Assembly: GCA_963829575.1 (NCBI GenBank) | Contig: CAWHJF010000016.1 | Location: 248,001-312,000, forward strand | Reading direction: 5' to 3' | From: KACC-23026 sp963829575 | GTDB lineage: Bacteria > Bacillota > Bacilli > Bacillales > Sporolactobacillaceae | Length of the DNA: 64,000 nucleotides | Shown here: positions 1 through 8,343 of the stretch, in pieces | How positions within the stretch are numbered: the first letter of the stretch is position 1 | Layout of the letters: every line of letters starts with the position of its first letter | Notes under the pieces: model-generated | Databases searched by the model: none | Told to the model about the DNA's origin: nothing | The model's input: the letters and a program-made list of their open reading frames with translations, nothing else | Position numbers and translations under genes: made by a program

Positions 1-1645
1 ACATTGGCATCGCGAGTTTCACCGCCTCGCGATCCGTCCCTTTTAATGCCCCAATTTTATCTAAACGACTTGGTGCGGTTAAAGAATACGTAACTGCTTG
101 AGTTAAGCCCGCCCCAATAAAATACGCTTCAACTTGTCGACGTTTCACTTGATAAGGATTTAATCCCGCTTCCTCTGAAGCGCCTTTAGGTAAGGTAGCT
201 GGAATGTTGTCATAGCCGTAAATTCTTCCAACTTCTTCAACTAAATCTTCGGCAATGGTCACATCAGGACGACGCGCCGGCACCTCAACGGTTAATTGAT
301 CATCGTCTGTTTTTACACCAAAATTTAAGCGTTCTAAAACCGAACAAATGTCATCATTTGAAAGGTTAGTCCCAAGAACGGCATTGATTTTACCAATTGG
401 CATTTTAATGACATGCGGAGCCACTTCTGGTTCTCCTTCATGTACAAGGCCTTTAAGGACGATCCCATCTGCATACTTGATCAGGAGCTCAGCAGCACGA
501 TTGGCAGCAGGGACGACCCGATTACGATCGATCCCTTTTTCGTAACGAGAGCTTGCATCTGTCCTTAATTGTAGGCGTGTCGACGTTTTTCGTACGACAC
601 CTGAATTAAAAATGGCGGATTCCAGCATAACCGTCGACGTCGTCGGCTTGACCTCTGAGTTCGCGCCCCCCATGACACCGGCTAGCCCCATGGACCGTTC
701 CCCATTTGTGATCAATAAATCAGACTCTACCAGCTTCCGTTCTTGATCATCAAGCGTGACCATGGTTTCATTCGCATGTGCTCGACGCACCACTACACGG
801 TCTGATCCAAATTCACTAAAATCAAAGGCATGAAGCGGTTGCCCGTATTCAAGCATGACATAGTTCGTAATATCGACGACATTACTGATTGGACGTACCC
901 CCGCCGCGATTAATCGGTTTTGTAACCAGCGTGGAGACGGCGCAATTTTAAGCGATTCAATCATTCGGACACCGTAAAACGGAACGTCTTCTTTTGGTTC
1001 CACCGCGATTTGAATTTTATCGTGTGCGGGAATTGAGCTTTCATCCACAATGGGATCTGGTAAAGTCACTTGCCGATCTAAAATGGCTCCGACCTCATAA
1101 GCCACACCAATCATGTTCATACAATGAGCACTATTCGGCAATATATCCAATTCTAAAACGGTGTCATCCAAATTAAGATACGGAAGGGCATCTTCTCCAA
1201 CAATCGCTTCTTCACCCAAAACATAAATTCCTTCGGCGAATTCTTTTGGAACCCATTTTTGCTCGACGCCCAATTCTCCTAGAGAGCAAATCATCCCGTT
1301 TGATTCTTCGCCGCGAAGTTTCGCTTTTTTAATTTTGAAATTCCCAGGCAGAACCGCACCTGATTTGGCGACTGCTACTTTTTGACCCGCCCCAACATTG
1401 GGTGCCCCGCAAATGATTTGGACGGTTTCTTCCCCAAGATCGACTTGGCACACATTTAATTTATCGGCGTTTGGGTGAGGGGTACAACTTTTGACATAAC
1501 CGACCACAACCCCTTTAATGCCTTTGCTAAACTCGATCACATGTTCAACTTCAATTCCAGCTTTTGTGATCTTTTCCGCCAATTCAACCGGACTTACTCC
1601 AGTTAAATCCACGTAATCCTTTAACCAATTATAAGAGACACGCAT
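1..1645 (-). CDS. pheT: Phenylalanyl-tRNA synthetase beta subunit (5' part, runs off the window)
   Basis: Beta subunit of the alpha2-beta2 phenylalanyl-tRNA synthetase, which charges tRNA-Phe. About 548 codons are present from the ATG at 1645; the remaining C-terminal part, including the anticodon-binding FDX-ACB domain, lies before base 1. The frame reads open to the window edge. Visible parts are the N-terminal OB-fold tRNA-binding domain (about residues 40-150, with PHPNADKLNVCQVD), the B3/B4 editing region (VVDITNYVMLEYGQPLHAFD) and the B5 region. An AGGAGG lies 6 bases before the ATG. It follows pheS by 34 bases in the same direction, so the two are co-transcribed under the T-box at 2766-3035. 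Confidence 0.97.
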   Translation of the reverse strand, partial: MRVSYNWLKDYVDLTGVSPVELAEKITKAGIEVEHVIEFSKGIKGVVVGYVKSCTPHPNADKLNVCQVDLGEETVQIICGAPNVGAGQKVAVAKSGAVLPGNFKIKKAKLRGEESNGMICSLGELGVEQKWVPKEFAEGIYVLGEEAIVGEDALPYLNLDDTVLELDILPNSAHCMNMIGVAYEVGAILDRQVTLPDPIVDESSIPAHDKIQIAVEPKEDVPFYGVRMIESLKIAPSPRWLQNRLIAAGVRPISNVVDITNYVMLEYGQPLHAFDFSEFGSDRVVVRRAHANETMVTLDDQERKLVESDLLITNGERSMGLAGVMGGANSEVKPTTSTVMLESAIFNSGVVRKTSTRLQLRTDASSRYEKGIDRNRVVPAANRAAELLIKYADGIVLKGLVHEGEPEVAPHVIKMPIGKINAVLGTNLSNDDICSVLERLNFGVKTDDDQLTVEVPARRPDVTIAEDLVEEVGRIYGYDNIPATLPKGASEEAGLNPYQVKRRQVEAYFIGAGLTQAVTYSLTAPSRLDKIGALKGTDREAVKLAMPM

Positions 1646-1679
1646 GCGTCATCCTCCTTCAAAAAGCGATTTATTTTCC

Positions 1680-2717
1680 TTAAGACAAGCGTTTGAACTG
1701 GTTCAAGAACCGTTCATCATTGGTATAAAAATGGCGAATGTCGTCAATGCCATATCTTAACATCGCAATCCGTTCTGGCCCCATACCGAAGGCAAATCCT
1801 GTATACACTTCTGGGTCAAACCCTGACATTTTGAGTACATTCGGATGAACCATTCCAGCACCCAAGATCTCAATCCAACCGGTGTGCTTACAGACGGAAC
1901 ATCCACTACCTCCACAATGAAAACAGGAAATATCCATTTCAACAGATGGCTCTGTAAACGGGAAGAAGCTTGGGCGTAGTCGAATGCGGCGGTCTTCACC
2001 GAACATCTTTTGAGCAAAAACCGTAAGCGTCCCTTTTAAATCGCTAAGCGTTACGTTTTTGTCCACGTAAAGTCCTTCGATTTGCATAAACTGATGGGAG
2101 TGGGTCGCGTCATCACTATCACGACGGTACACTTTCCCTGGGCAAATCACTTTAACCGGACCTCTCCCTTCATGGCGTTCCATCGTCCGCGCTTGAACAG
2201 GCGACGTATGGGTTCTTAAAAGGAGCTCCTCTGTGATATAAAAGGAATCCTGCATATCTCGTGCAGGGTGATTTTTCGGCAAATTGAGCGCTTCAAAATT
2301 GTAATAATCCTGTTCAACCTCTGGGCCTTCCGCGACGGCATACCCCATACTGATAAAAAGATCTTCAATTTCTTCGATAATGACTCGAAGGGGGTGGCGA
2401 TTTCCTTGATGAATCGACTCGCCTGGAAGTGTCACATCAATCGTTTCTTTGGCTAATTTTTGTCGAACTTTTTCTTCTTCTAAGAAGGTTGTTTTCTGGT
2501 CTAACACGTCTTGGATTGCTTCCCGCACCACATTAGCCAATTGACCAATTACAGGGCGTTCTTCAGCTGAGAGCTTACCCATTCCTCTTAAAATCTCGGT
2601 TAACGATCCTTTTTTACCTAAGTACTTAACGCGCGCTGCTTGAAGGGCTTGAAGATCTTGCGCCGCATCAATAGCCGCGACTGCCTCTTCTTTTAAGGTT
2701 TGTAATTCTTCTTTCAA
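1680..2717 (-). CDS. pheS: Phenylalanyl-tRNA synthetase alpha subunit
   Basis: Catalytic alpha subunit (345 aa, normal length) that forms phenylalanyl-adenylate and transfers Phe to its tRNA. The N-terminal third is the coiled-coil tRNA arm; the class II catalytic core follows, with motif 2 around VYRRDSDDATHSHQFMQIEG and motif 3 at GFAFGMGPERIAMLRYGI. A Cys-rich stretch CFHCGGSGCSVCKHTGW is the family's usual insertion. The start is a TTG at 2717, preceded by AGGAGG with 7 bases of spacing; no in-frame ATG lies close by. First gene of pheST, controlled by the upstream T-box. Confidence 0.97.
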   Translation of the reverse strand: MKEELQTLKEEAVAAIDAAQDLQALQAARVKYLGKKGSLTEILRGMGKLSAEERPVIGQLANVVREAIQDVLDQKTTFLEEEKVRQKLAKETIDVTLPGESIHQGNRHPLRVIIEEIEDLFISMGYAVAEGPEVEQDYYNFEALNLPKNHPARDMQDSFYITEELLLRTHTSPVQARTMERHEGRGPVKVICPGKVYRRDSDDATHSHQFMQIEGLYVDKNVTLSDLKGTLTVFAQKMFGEDRRIRLRPSFFPFTEPSVEMDISCFHCGGSGCSVCKHTGWIEILGAGMVHPNVLKMSGFDPEVYTGFAFGMGPERIAMLRYGIDDIRHFYTNDERFLNQFKRLS

Positions 2718-2765
2718 TGGGAATCCTCCTCATAACCTATTATGAATACATCGTTTTTTGAGCAA

Positions 2766-3035
2766 TAAAAAAAGACCCTCCCAATAACTGGGACGGGGTC
2801 TCCGCGGTACCACCCATGTTAACAGACAAAATCTGTTCACTTCATTTCGATAACGGCTGTGCCGGTCCATCCTTTTCCAGCCATTTACTGGTGATCAGAT
2901 GACAGCTCCAGAGTGAATTCGCCGGGTTCATGGCAAGCCTGCTTTCAGTCTACGGCACGGCCTCCCTGAATGCATGAAACATCGGGTACTACTCTCTTTC
3001 ATAGCTTTACTACGTATAAAACTTTATTCCATTAA
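2766..3035 (-). promoter_or_regulatory. T-box leader of pheST
   Basis: The minus strand carries the T-box sequence GGGTGGTACCGCGGA (2801-2815), directly followed by an intrinsic terminator (2766-2802: GACCC...GGGTC arms and seven U). This is the standard layout in which uncharged tRNA pairs with the UGGN bulge and stabilises the antiterminator. A Stem I region with an AGTAGTACCC-like base is at about 2985-2996. A TTC Phe codon at 2917-2915, inside GAATTC, is in a plausible specifier position. The leader responds to tRNA-Phe, as expected for pheST. The T-box and terminator are clear; the specifier assignment is inference. Confidence 0.93.
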
Positions 3036-3037
3036 AA

Positions 3038-3066
3038 AGTATAATGAATATTACAGATTTCTGCAA
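3038..3066 (-). promoter_or_regulatory. Sigma-A type promoter of pheST
   Basis: Minus strand TTGCAG (3066-3061), 17-base spacer, TATACT (3043-3038), immediately upstream of the T-box leader. Assigned by consensus and position only. Confidence 0.6.
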
Positions 3067-3161
3067 GTCAAGATCGGTTTTTTACCCCGTTTAACGGATT
3101 CTTTTGGGTTCAGCCCCAATGACCATTAAATTTTCAAACAAGCATTTGACTTTTAGCTTCC

Positions 3162-3917
3162 CTAAATCCCACGAAGCCAGTAGGCTAAAATACCGGTTGC
3201 GACCGCTACATTGAGCGATTCAGCTTGCCCATACAGAGGGATTTTGACTAGGGTCTCCACTTCTGAAAGTAAAGCCTCCCGAACACCTGCCCCTTCGTTC
3301 CCCATTATTAAAGCCACGTTTTGTGACTGAGGCACTGAAGTCTCGAGGATCGACGTTCCCTCTAACGAAGTACCCAAGATTGGAATCTTATGCGATTTGA
3401 GTCGATTAACCGTCTCCTCTAGGGATTCTTGAATGATGGGCTGGTGAAAATGTGACCCTTGAGCTGACCGAAGCGTTTTTGGATTGAAAGGATCCACTGT
3501 GCCTTTTCCAAGCACAATGGCATCAAAGCCTGCCGCATCCGCAGTGCGAATCATGGTGCCAAGGTTACCAGGATCCTGAACAGCATCGATTAATAAAAAG
3601 CGACCCTTTGACCAATCCAATTCGATTTTTTTAAATTGAATCACAGCCAGTACACCTTGTGGGGTTTCGGTTTCTGACAAAGAACGAAACAGTTCTTTAG
3701 ATAGTCGAAAAAGAGGCGGCTTGTCCCGTGTCTCGGCATAAGGGGATTCCGTCGTTTCGTCTAAAATAACCGCCACAACTTGGTCGGTTTTTAAAGCTTC
3801 CTCAAGCAAATGAGGGCCTTCAATCAAATATTGACTTAATTTTTCGCGACCTTTTTTTTGTAGGAGTCGTTTCCAATCTTTGTACGTTGCATTCTGGTCC
3901 GACTGAATGTCCTTCAT
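3162..3917 (-). CDS. ysgA: SpoU/TrmH-family RNA 2'-O-methyltransferase (YsgA-like)
   Basis: SAM-dependent RNA ribose methyltransferase of the SPOUT class, 251 aa. An N-terminal L30e-like substrate-binding domain (about residues 10-95) is followed by the knotted SpoU catalytic domain. It shows all three family motifs: NLGTMIRTADAAGFDAIVLG, ALIMGNEGAGV, and the C-terminal IPLYGQAESLNVAVATGIL that binds SAM in the knot. The exact target nucleotide cannot be read from the sequence. The start has AAAGGAG 6 bases before the ATG. It is divergent from sspI, as in B. subtilis. Confidence 0.92.
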   Translation of the reverse strand: MKDIQSDQNATYKDWKRLLQKKGREKLSQYLIEGPHLLEEALKTDQVVAVILDETTESPYAETRDKPPLFRLSKELFRSLSETETPQGVLAVIQFKKIELDWSKGRFLLIDAVQDPGNLGTMIRTADAAGFDAIVLGKGTVDPFNPKTLRSAQGSHFHQPIIQESLEETVNRLKSHKIPILGTSLEGTSILETSVPQSQNVALIMGNEGAGVREALLSEVETLVKIPLYGQAESLNVAVATGILAYWLRGI

Positions 3918-4049
3918 AAATTTCTCCTTTTACCCAACAAAAGTGGGACACATGTTTTCCATATTACGCGTCAAGCTTATAAAAAAGTGCTCTTACATAA
4001 TTTTATCACTTTAACCCATACTATACCTAAAAGTAAAGGAGGTTTTTGT

Positions 4050-4253
4050 GTGGATATTAATATTCGTCGTGCTGTTTTACACAATCTTGCGAGTAATGAT
4101 AAATCGCAGTTACGCGATACCATTGTAGATGCCATTCAAGATGGTCAGGAAAAAATGCTTCCTGGGCTTGGTGTTTTGATGGAAGTGATTTGGCAGCAAT
4201 CCGATGAATCAGCACGAGAGCAGATGATTAACAACCTTTCAAAAGGCGTCTAA
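4050..4253 (+). CDS. sspI: Small acid-soluble spore protein SspI
   Basis: Minor SASP of 67 aa, made in the forespore and degraded on germination. The core (TIVDAIQDGQEKMLPGLGVLMEVIWQ) matches the SspI family closely, a recognition from memory. The frame is open further upstream, but the GTG at 4050 is preferred because AAAGGAGG ends 7 bases before it and the protein then begins VDINIRRAVLHN, like known SspI. It stands alone between the divergent methyltransferase gene and a convergent peptidase gene, with which it shares a terminator. Confidence 0.93.
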   Translation: MDINIRRAVLHNLASNDKSQLRDTIVDAIQDGQEKMLPGLGVLMEVIWQQSDESAREQMINNLSKGV

Positions 4254-4290
4254 TCGTCGAGTACTCTTTTACTTTTTTAATCAACAAATA

Positions 4291-4324
4291 AGGACGGTCC
4301 TCATTTGTACATGAGAACCGTCCT
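4291..4324. terminator. Bidirectional terminator between sspI and the M42 peptidase gene
   Basis: AGGACGGT...ACCGTCCT arms with a short internal stem, followed by TTTTTCTT on the plus strand. The A-rich flank gives a weaker U-run on the minus strand. It separates two convergent genes. Confidence 0.85.
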
Positions 4325-4332
4325 TTTTCTTA

Positions 4333-5418
4333 TTAACCCAATTTAATGGCGTTCACTTGATCTTGGTCTAACTTTTTAATGACTGCAACAAGCAACTTCA
4401 CGGTATTTTCGTAATCTTCTCGGTGAATGATGGATGCTGCAGTATGCAAGTAACGAGTTGGAATCGTAATGGATAGGGATGGGACCCCATTTCCAGTTAA
4501 ATGGATTTTCCCTGAATCTGTCCCGCCACCAGGGGTTAAATCAAACTGGAAAGGAATGCCTTCTTCCTCAGCAGTTTGAGTGACGAAATCCACAACCCCT
4601 TTATGTGCAACCATAGACGCATCATAAAGGATAATTTGTGGACCCTTGCCTAATTTTGAGAGGGCTTCTTTGTCCGAAATCCCTGGCGTATCGCCTGGAA
4701 TCCCTGTATCCACGGTTAGAGCTAGATCGGGCTGAATTTGGTGGGCCGCCGTGGTGGCTCCGCGCAATCCAACTTCTTCTTGAACCGTTCCGACACTGTA
4801 GACTTGGTTAGGGTGTGATTCGCCTTTCAACTCTTTTAAAACATCGATCGCAATGGCGATCCCAATCCGATTATCCCAAGCTTTGGCCATCATATAATTA
4901 GGATTTTTCATAATGGTAAAGTCGCAAACAGGCACGACCATATCACCAGGGCGAATGCCAAAGGAAAGCGCCTCTTCTTTGTCGCTCGCACCCACATCAA
5001 TGAACATATCCTTAATTTCAAAAGGCTTTTTGCGCGCTTCAGCTGGTAAAATATGCGGGGGTTTAGAACCAATAACCCCTGGTACGTCGCCATCTCGTGT
5101 CACAATCGTCACGCGTTGGGCGAGCATGACCTGGTTCCACCAGCCCCCAACAGTTTGGAAACGCAAGAAACCCTTCTCATCAATTTGGGTCACCATAAAT
5201 CCAACTTCATCAAGGTGCCCAGCGACCATAATTTTGGGACCAGATTCTGCCCCTACTTTCTTTGCAATCAAACTGCCTAATCCATCATATTCAATGGAAT
5301 CCGCATAAGGCTCTATGTAGGCTTTCATTACATCCCGAGGCTCACCTTCATTGCCTGGGATTCCTTTTGCATCGGTTAAACGTTTAAGCATTTCGAGCTT
5401 TTCATCAAGTTGTACCAT
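4333..5418 (-). CDS. ysdC: M42-family glutamyl aminopeptidase/endoglucanase-like metallopeptidase (YsdC)
   Basis: Cytosolic dinuclear metal aminopeptidase of family M42, 361 aa. Likely metal ligands and catalytic residues are visible in order: AGHLDEVGF (His/Asp), AKAWDNRIG (Asp), VQEEVGLRG (Glu-Glu), TVDTGIPGD (Asp) and RYLHTAASIIH (His). Older annotations call the family cellulase-like, but a peptidase role is better supported. An ATG at 5427 is also in frame but abuts the GAGAGG ribosome site. The ATG at 5418 has 9 bases of spacing and gives the B. subtilis length, so it is chosen. Confidence 0.93.
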   Translation of the reverse strand: MVQLDEKLEMLKRLTDAKGIPGNEGEPRDVMKAYIEPYADSIEYDGLGSLIAKKVGAESGPKIMVAGHLDEVGFMVTQIDEKGFLRFQTVGGWWNQVMLAQRVTIVTRDGDVPGVIGSKPPHILPAEARKKPFEIKDMFIDVGASDKEEALSFGIRPGDMVVPVCDFTIMKNPNYMMAKAWDNRIGIAIAIDVLKELKGESHPNQVYSVGTVQEEVGLRGATTAAHQIQPDLALTVDTGIPGDTPGISDKEALSKLGKGPQIILYDASMVAHKGVVDFVTQTAEEEGIPFQFDLTPGGGTDSGKIHLTGNGVPSLSITIPTRYLHTAASIIHREDYENTVKLLVAVIKKLDQDQVNAIKLG

Positions 5419-5526
5419 ATGAGTCATCCTCTCACTGGAATAAAAACGACTGAATGCTTCGTTTCTATCCCTATTATATCCAAGTTTGAAAAACGACTCA
5501 ATTAATTCGAATCCCGAAATATAAAT

Positions 5527-6018
5527 TTAGTAATTTTGGTCTTGCCGTTCATGATTGATTCGATTTTTCTCATGATAGGCGTGTTCGATTTGCTCTGTAG
5601 AAAACCCAAGCTGATGCCCTAAAAAAAGAAAGGCTTCGAATAACAATTGGTACTGAGTTTTGGTCGGATTCACTCTAAATTGTTCGATTCGCGAAAACAC
5701 CAATAAAAAACGTTCGCTCATAGAGCATTCCGAATTGGATTGACTACTTAAAGGAACATCCGTGTAGTCATAATCTAAACCAATCGAGAGGATGAAATGG
5801 ATCCCATCCACATACTCTTCTAGAATCACAGTTGATTCAGAAGGCCCCTTCATGCTCCAAAATTTAAAGCAACGGGTTTCATTGGCGAGTTCACCTAGCT
5901 CAACCAACAAAGCCAGTAGCTTTTCATCTTTAAAAACCGTTCCTTCTAATCGGTGCTTTTGAACAATTCGCTGATCGAGCTTTCTCTGTGTGGCGTATAA
6001 GGCTGTCAAATTCAACAT
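5527..6018 (-). CDS. Dimeric all-alpha (MazG-like) dUTPase family protein
   Basis: A 163-aa protein of the dimeric dUTPase type, related to MazG, which hydrolyses dUTP (and often dUDP) to keep uracil out of DNA. The two helix motifs that hold Mg are visible: ELGELANE at about residues 41-48 and EEYVDGIHF at about 67-75 (ExxE followed by ExxxD). The first residues (MLNLTALYATQRKLDQRI) are typical of the family. No trimeric dUTPase is present in this window. It is followed at 19 bases by ysdA on the same strand. Substrate is inferred from the family. Confidence 0.85.
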   Translation of the reverse strand: MLNLTALYATQRKLDQRIVQKHRLEGTVFKDEKLLALLVELGELANETRCFKFWSMKGPSESTVILEEYVDGIHFILSIGLDYDYTDVPLSSQSNSECSMSERFLLVFSRIEQFRVNPTKTQYQLLFEAFLFLGHQLGFSTEQIEHAYHEKNRINHERQDQNY

Positions 6019-6037
6019 AATGCTTCACTCCTCTGTC

Positions 6038-6319
6038 CTAATGTAATCGCCCTAAATGGGCTAAAAGAAAATAAAGAATAACAAGATGAAGACAAGTAAA
6101 AAAGGGAAATCCAACCCTGAAATTTAGATGCTTGGTCTTATGGCGAAACGTGACCATTCCCCCCCATAATCCGAGACCCGCTCCTATCCATGCAAGGAGC
6201 CAAAGACGGGCCTCAGGGATCCGCCATTTTTTCTCTCGTGCTCGCTTTTTGTCGATCCCCATGGTGATAAACCCGACCACTTGGATCACTCCATAATAAA
6301 GGAATAAAATGCGTTCCAT
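6038..6319 (-). CDS. ysdA: DUF1294 small membrane protein (YsdA-like)
   Basis: Small integral membrane protein, 93 aa, with hydrophobic segments at about residues 2-20, 36-55 and 67-87. Between them is the conserved DUF1294 stretch (MGIDKKRAREKKWRIPEARLW). The function of the family is unknown. The frame is open 16 codons upstream, but the ATG at 6319 has an AGGAAG ribosome site and gives the family's usual length. The location beside rplT is the same as in B. subtilis. An RBS is present but no obvious promoter. Confidence 0.88.
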   Translation of the reverse strand: MERILFLYYGVIQVVGFITMGIDKKRAREKKWRIPEARLWLLAWIGAGLGLWGGMVTFRHKTKHLNFRVGFPFFTCLHLVILYFLLAHLGRLH

Positions 6320-6443
6320 ATTGGCTTGTCTTCCTTTCAAACCTGTTTCTGTTAAATTACGATTCAATTATGTAACGTGTTCCTGCTTCGAACACTATGT
6401 TTAGTTTACCATTCTCAGGGTGTTAGGTTGAAGTTTTTTGTCG

Positions 6444-6473
6444 AACTAAAAAACGACCCCCAAAGGAGTCGTT
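6444..6473 (-). terminator. Terminator of the infC-rpmI-rplT operon
   Basis: Minus strand AACGAC...GTCGTT hairpin followed by TTTTTTAG, about 150 bases past the rplT stop. The copy A repeat lies between the stop codon and this terminator. Confidence 0.8.
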
Positions 6474-6488
6474 TATCTTTATCTTATC

Positions 6489-6620
6489 TGCCTTAGGGGC
6501 AATAATCCCCCCACCTAACTTTTTAAAACCACAAGTCAAGTGGGCGATTAATTGTCCGTAAAGGTCCGATAAGTGTCACTAATATTGAGTGGGAATGCCC
6601 CACTCAATAAAGTTTTACTT
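6489..6620 (-). repeat. Dispersed two-hairpin element, copy A
   Basis: On the minus strand this begins right after the rplT stop with AAGTAAAACTTTATTGAGTG, forms an ATTGAGTGGG/CCCACTCAAT hairpin, then has CACTTATCGGACCTTTACGG and a second, more degenerate stem ending ATTATTGCCCCTAAGGC. It matches copy B (15298-15440) along its whole length. It will be transcribed as the 3' UTR of the ribosomal protein operon. Confidence 0.85.
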
Positions 6621-6980
6621 TTATGCGTTGATCGCCGTTTTGGCTTTGCCAACGAGTTCAGCAAATGCTTTCTCATCGTTGATTGCAAGATCCGCCAACA
6701 TTTTACGGTTCACATTAATTCCAGACTGCTTCAAACCAAACATGAAACGGCTGTAGGAAAGACCATTGATACGAGCTGCTGCATTAATACGCGCAATCCA
6801 AAGCTTACGGAAGTCACGCTTACGCACACGACGATCTCTGTAAGCATATTGTAAGGATTTGAATACTTGTTGTTGAGCAACTTTAAATAATTTATGTTTC
6901 GCTCCAAAATAACCTTTAGCTAATTTTAATACTTTTTTACGCCGACGACGCGACACATAACCGCCTTTAACTCTTGGCAT
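6621..6980 (-). CDS. rplT: 50S ribosomal protein L20
   Basis: 119 aa, full length, highly basic. The family sequence is unmistakable (MPRVKGGYVSRRRRKKVLKLAKGYFG region; RDFRKLWIARINAAAR). L20 binds 23S rRNA early in 50S assembly. In low-GC Gram-positives it also represses its own operon by binding the leader RNA, a candidate for which is at 7941-8175. GGAGGT precedes the ATG. Last gene of infC-rpmI-rplT. Confidence 0.99.
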   Translation of the reverse strand: MPRVKGGYVSRRRRKKVLKLAKGYFGAKHKLFKVAQQQVFKSLQYAYRDRRVRKRDFRKLWIARINAAARINGLSYSRFMFGLKQSGINVNRKMLADLAINDEKAFAELVGKAKTAINA

Positions 6981-7063
6981 TCTAAAGACCTCCTAGTCAT
7001 TCATCCGTTCTATTTATTGGCATTTAAAGACCGCTGACAGGGTCTTTAAATTATGGGTTTTAA

Positions 7064-7258
7064 TTAGGTATTAAGCAACTTTTTGATACGTTTTTCGTCG
7101 GCCTTTGAAACTAATCCTGGCTTAGCAAGATGACGTTTCTGCTTCTCTGTTTTGTGGCCAAACATATGGCTTGTGTAAGCGTGGCTGCGTTTTAATTTAC
7201 CAGTTCCTGTTTTCTTAAAACGCTTAGAAGCGCCTTTATGTGTTTTCATTTTTGGCAT
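7064..7258 (-). CDS. rpmI: 50S ribosomal protein L35
   Basis: 64 aa, basic, starting MPKMKTHKGASKRFKKTGTG and ending in the usual KRIKKLL helix. It lies between infC (21-base gap) and rplT (83-base gap) and has an AGGAGG ribosome site. Ordinary member of the L35 family. Confidence 0.99.
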   Translation of the reverse strand: MPKMKTHKGASKRFKKTGTGKLKRSHAYTSHMFGHKTEKQKRHLAKPGLVSKADEKRIKKLLNT

Positions 7259-7279
7259 GGTCAGTTCCTCCTACAGTGT

Positions 7280-7795
7280 TTATTTTTCGACCTTTGGTGC
7301 GAGCACTAGGAACATGCTACGGCCTTCCATTTTCGGATGGGATTCAATCGTAGCGACTTCCTCACAATCCTTCGCAAGACGTTCAAGCACTTTCCTTCCA
7401 AGTTCGGAGTGCGTAATCGCACGACCGCGGAACCGAATCGATGCTTTGACTTTATCGCCTTTACTCAAGAATTTAATCGCATTCCGAAGCTTCGTATTGA
7501 AGTCATGTTCTTCAATGGTTGGGCTTAAGCGAATTTCCTTAAGGTTGATAATTTTTTGGTTCTTACGTGCTTCTTTTTCATGCTTTTGCTGTTCATAGCG
7601 GTATTTGCCATAGTCCATGATCCGACATACCGGTGGTTTGGCATTGGGTGCAACCATGACGAGATCTAAATTCGCGTTCTGCGCCATGTCTAACGCTTCT
7701 TGTTTTGAAATGATACCGATTTGATCCCCGTTCTGACCGACCAAGCGAACCTGTTTGGCTCGAATCGCTTCATTGACAAACATATCCTTGCTAAT
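7280..7795 (-). CDS. infC: Translation initiation factor IF-3 (AUU start)
   Basis: IF-3 (171 aa) binds the 30S subunit and checks start-codon pairing. The N domain covers about residues 5-75 (VRLVGQNGDQIGIISKQEAL, PPVCRIMDYGKYRYE) and the C domain follows after a Lys-rich linker. The predicted start is the ATT at 7795: GGAGGT is 8 bases upstream, and the protein then begins ISKDMFVNEAIRA as in Bacillus IF-3. The rare start is a known family feature that lets IF-3 limit its own translation. An in-frame ATG at 7822 lies upstream of that Shine-Dalgarno and is disfavoured. Confidence 0.96.
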   Translation of the reverse strand: MSKDMFVNEAIRAKQVRLVGQNGDQIGIISKQEALDMAQNANLDLVMVAPNAKPPVCRIMDYGKYRYEQQKHEKEARKNQKIINLKEIRLSPTIEEHDFNTKLRNAIKFLSKGDKVKASIRFRGRAITHSELGRKVLERLAKDCEEVATIESHPKMEGRSMFLVLAPKVEK

Positions 7796-7940
7796 ATTCA
7801 GCCACCTCCATTTAATGTCCAAGCAAAAGAATTGATGGTCCGTACTTCGCTCCGAGTATAAGGTGGTCTAAGTTGTGTAACCTCGAAGTTCAAACGGGCA
7901 TCCAATTGATCAGAAGAAAGCCTTCGGGCAAAAAATGCCC

Positions 7941-8175
7941 AAAATAAAAAGTGTGGGCAGACGCCCACACCTAAAAAGATCATAATCGATCTAAAGGTAT
8001 CTTACTCACTCAAACCTGCCAACTGCTATTGCGTCGATCAGGTGAGAAGCGGGCGCTTCTTCTTTGATACGTATTCGATTCACTTGCACTTGTACTAGTG
8101 TACCACATAATCATGACTCTTACAAGTCCTAAACTGAAATCTTTGGATTCCCACCAAAATCAATGACATGGATAC
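7941..8175 (-). promoter_or_regulatory. L20-type leader with attenuator for infC-rpmI-rplT
   Basis: Long untranslated leader of infC. The minus strand holds GCGCCCGCTTCTCACCTGAT and GCAGTTGGCAGGTTTGAGTG, which I recognise as typical of the Bacillus L20 leader. A strong intrinsic terminator follows (GTGTGGGC/GCCCACAC, 7951-7970, then TTTTTATTTT). A second small GGGC/GCCC hairpin is at 7925-7940. In B. subtilis, L20 binding to such a leader favours termination. Family assignment is from recalled similarity and layout, without an alignment. Confidence 0.85.
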
Positions 8176-8180
8176 TCTTT

Positions 8181-8210
8181 ATTATACACACTGTTCGCTA
8201 CATTTGTAAA
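8181..8210 (-). promoter_or_regulatory. Sigma-A type promoter of the infC operon
   Basis: Minus strand TTTACA (8210-8205), 18-base spacer, TATAAT (8186-8181). It sits directly upstream of the L20-type leader. Between this promoter and thrS (8211-8343) there is a weak GTCCGC/GCGGAC hairpin with no good U-run and nothing else recognised. Confidence 0.75.
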
Positions 8211-8343
8211 CTTTTGGCACGGCGAAGTTATTGATATGGGCGGATATAAGCACCCCTTAACGGAACAGGCGTCCGCTTTTTTCCGGGGGCGGACATCTTC
8301 TTTATTAATCAGACCGAAAAGTGAGAGTTTAATCAAGTCTTTT

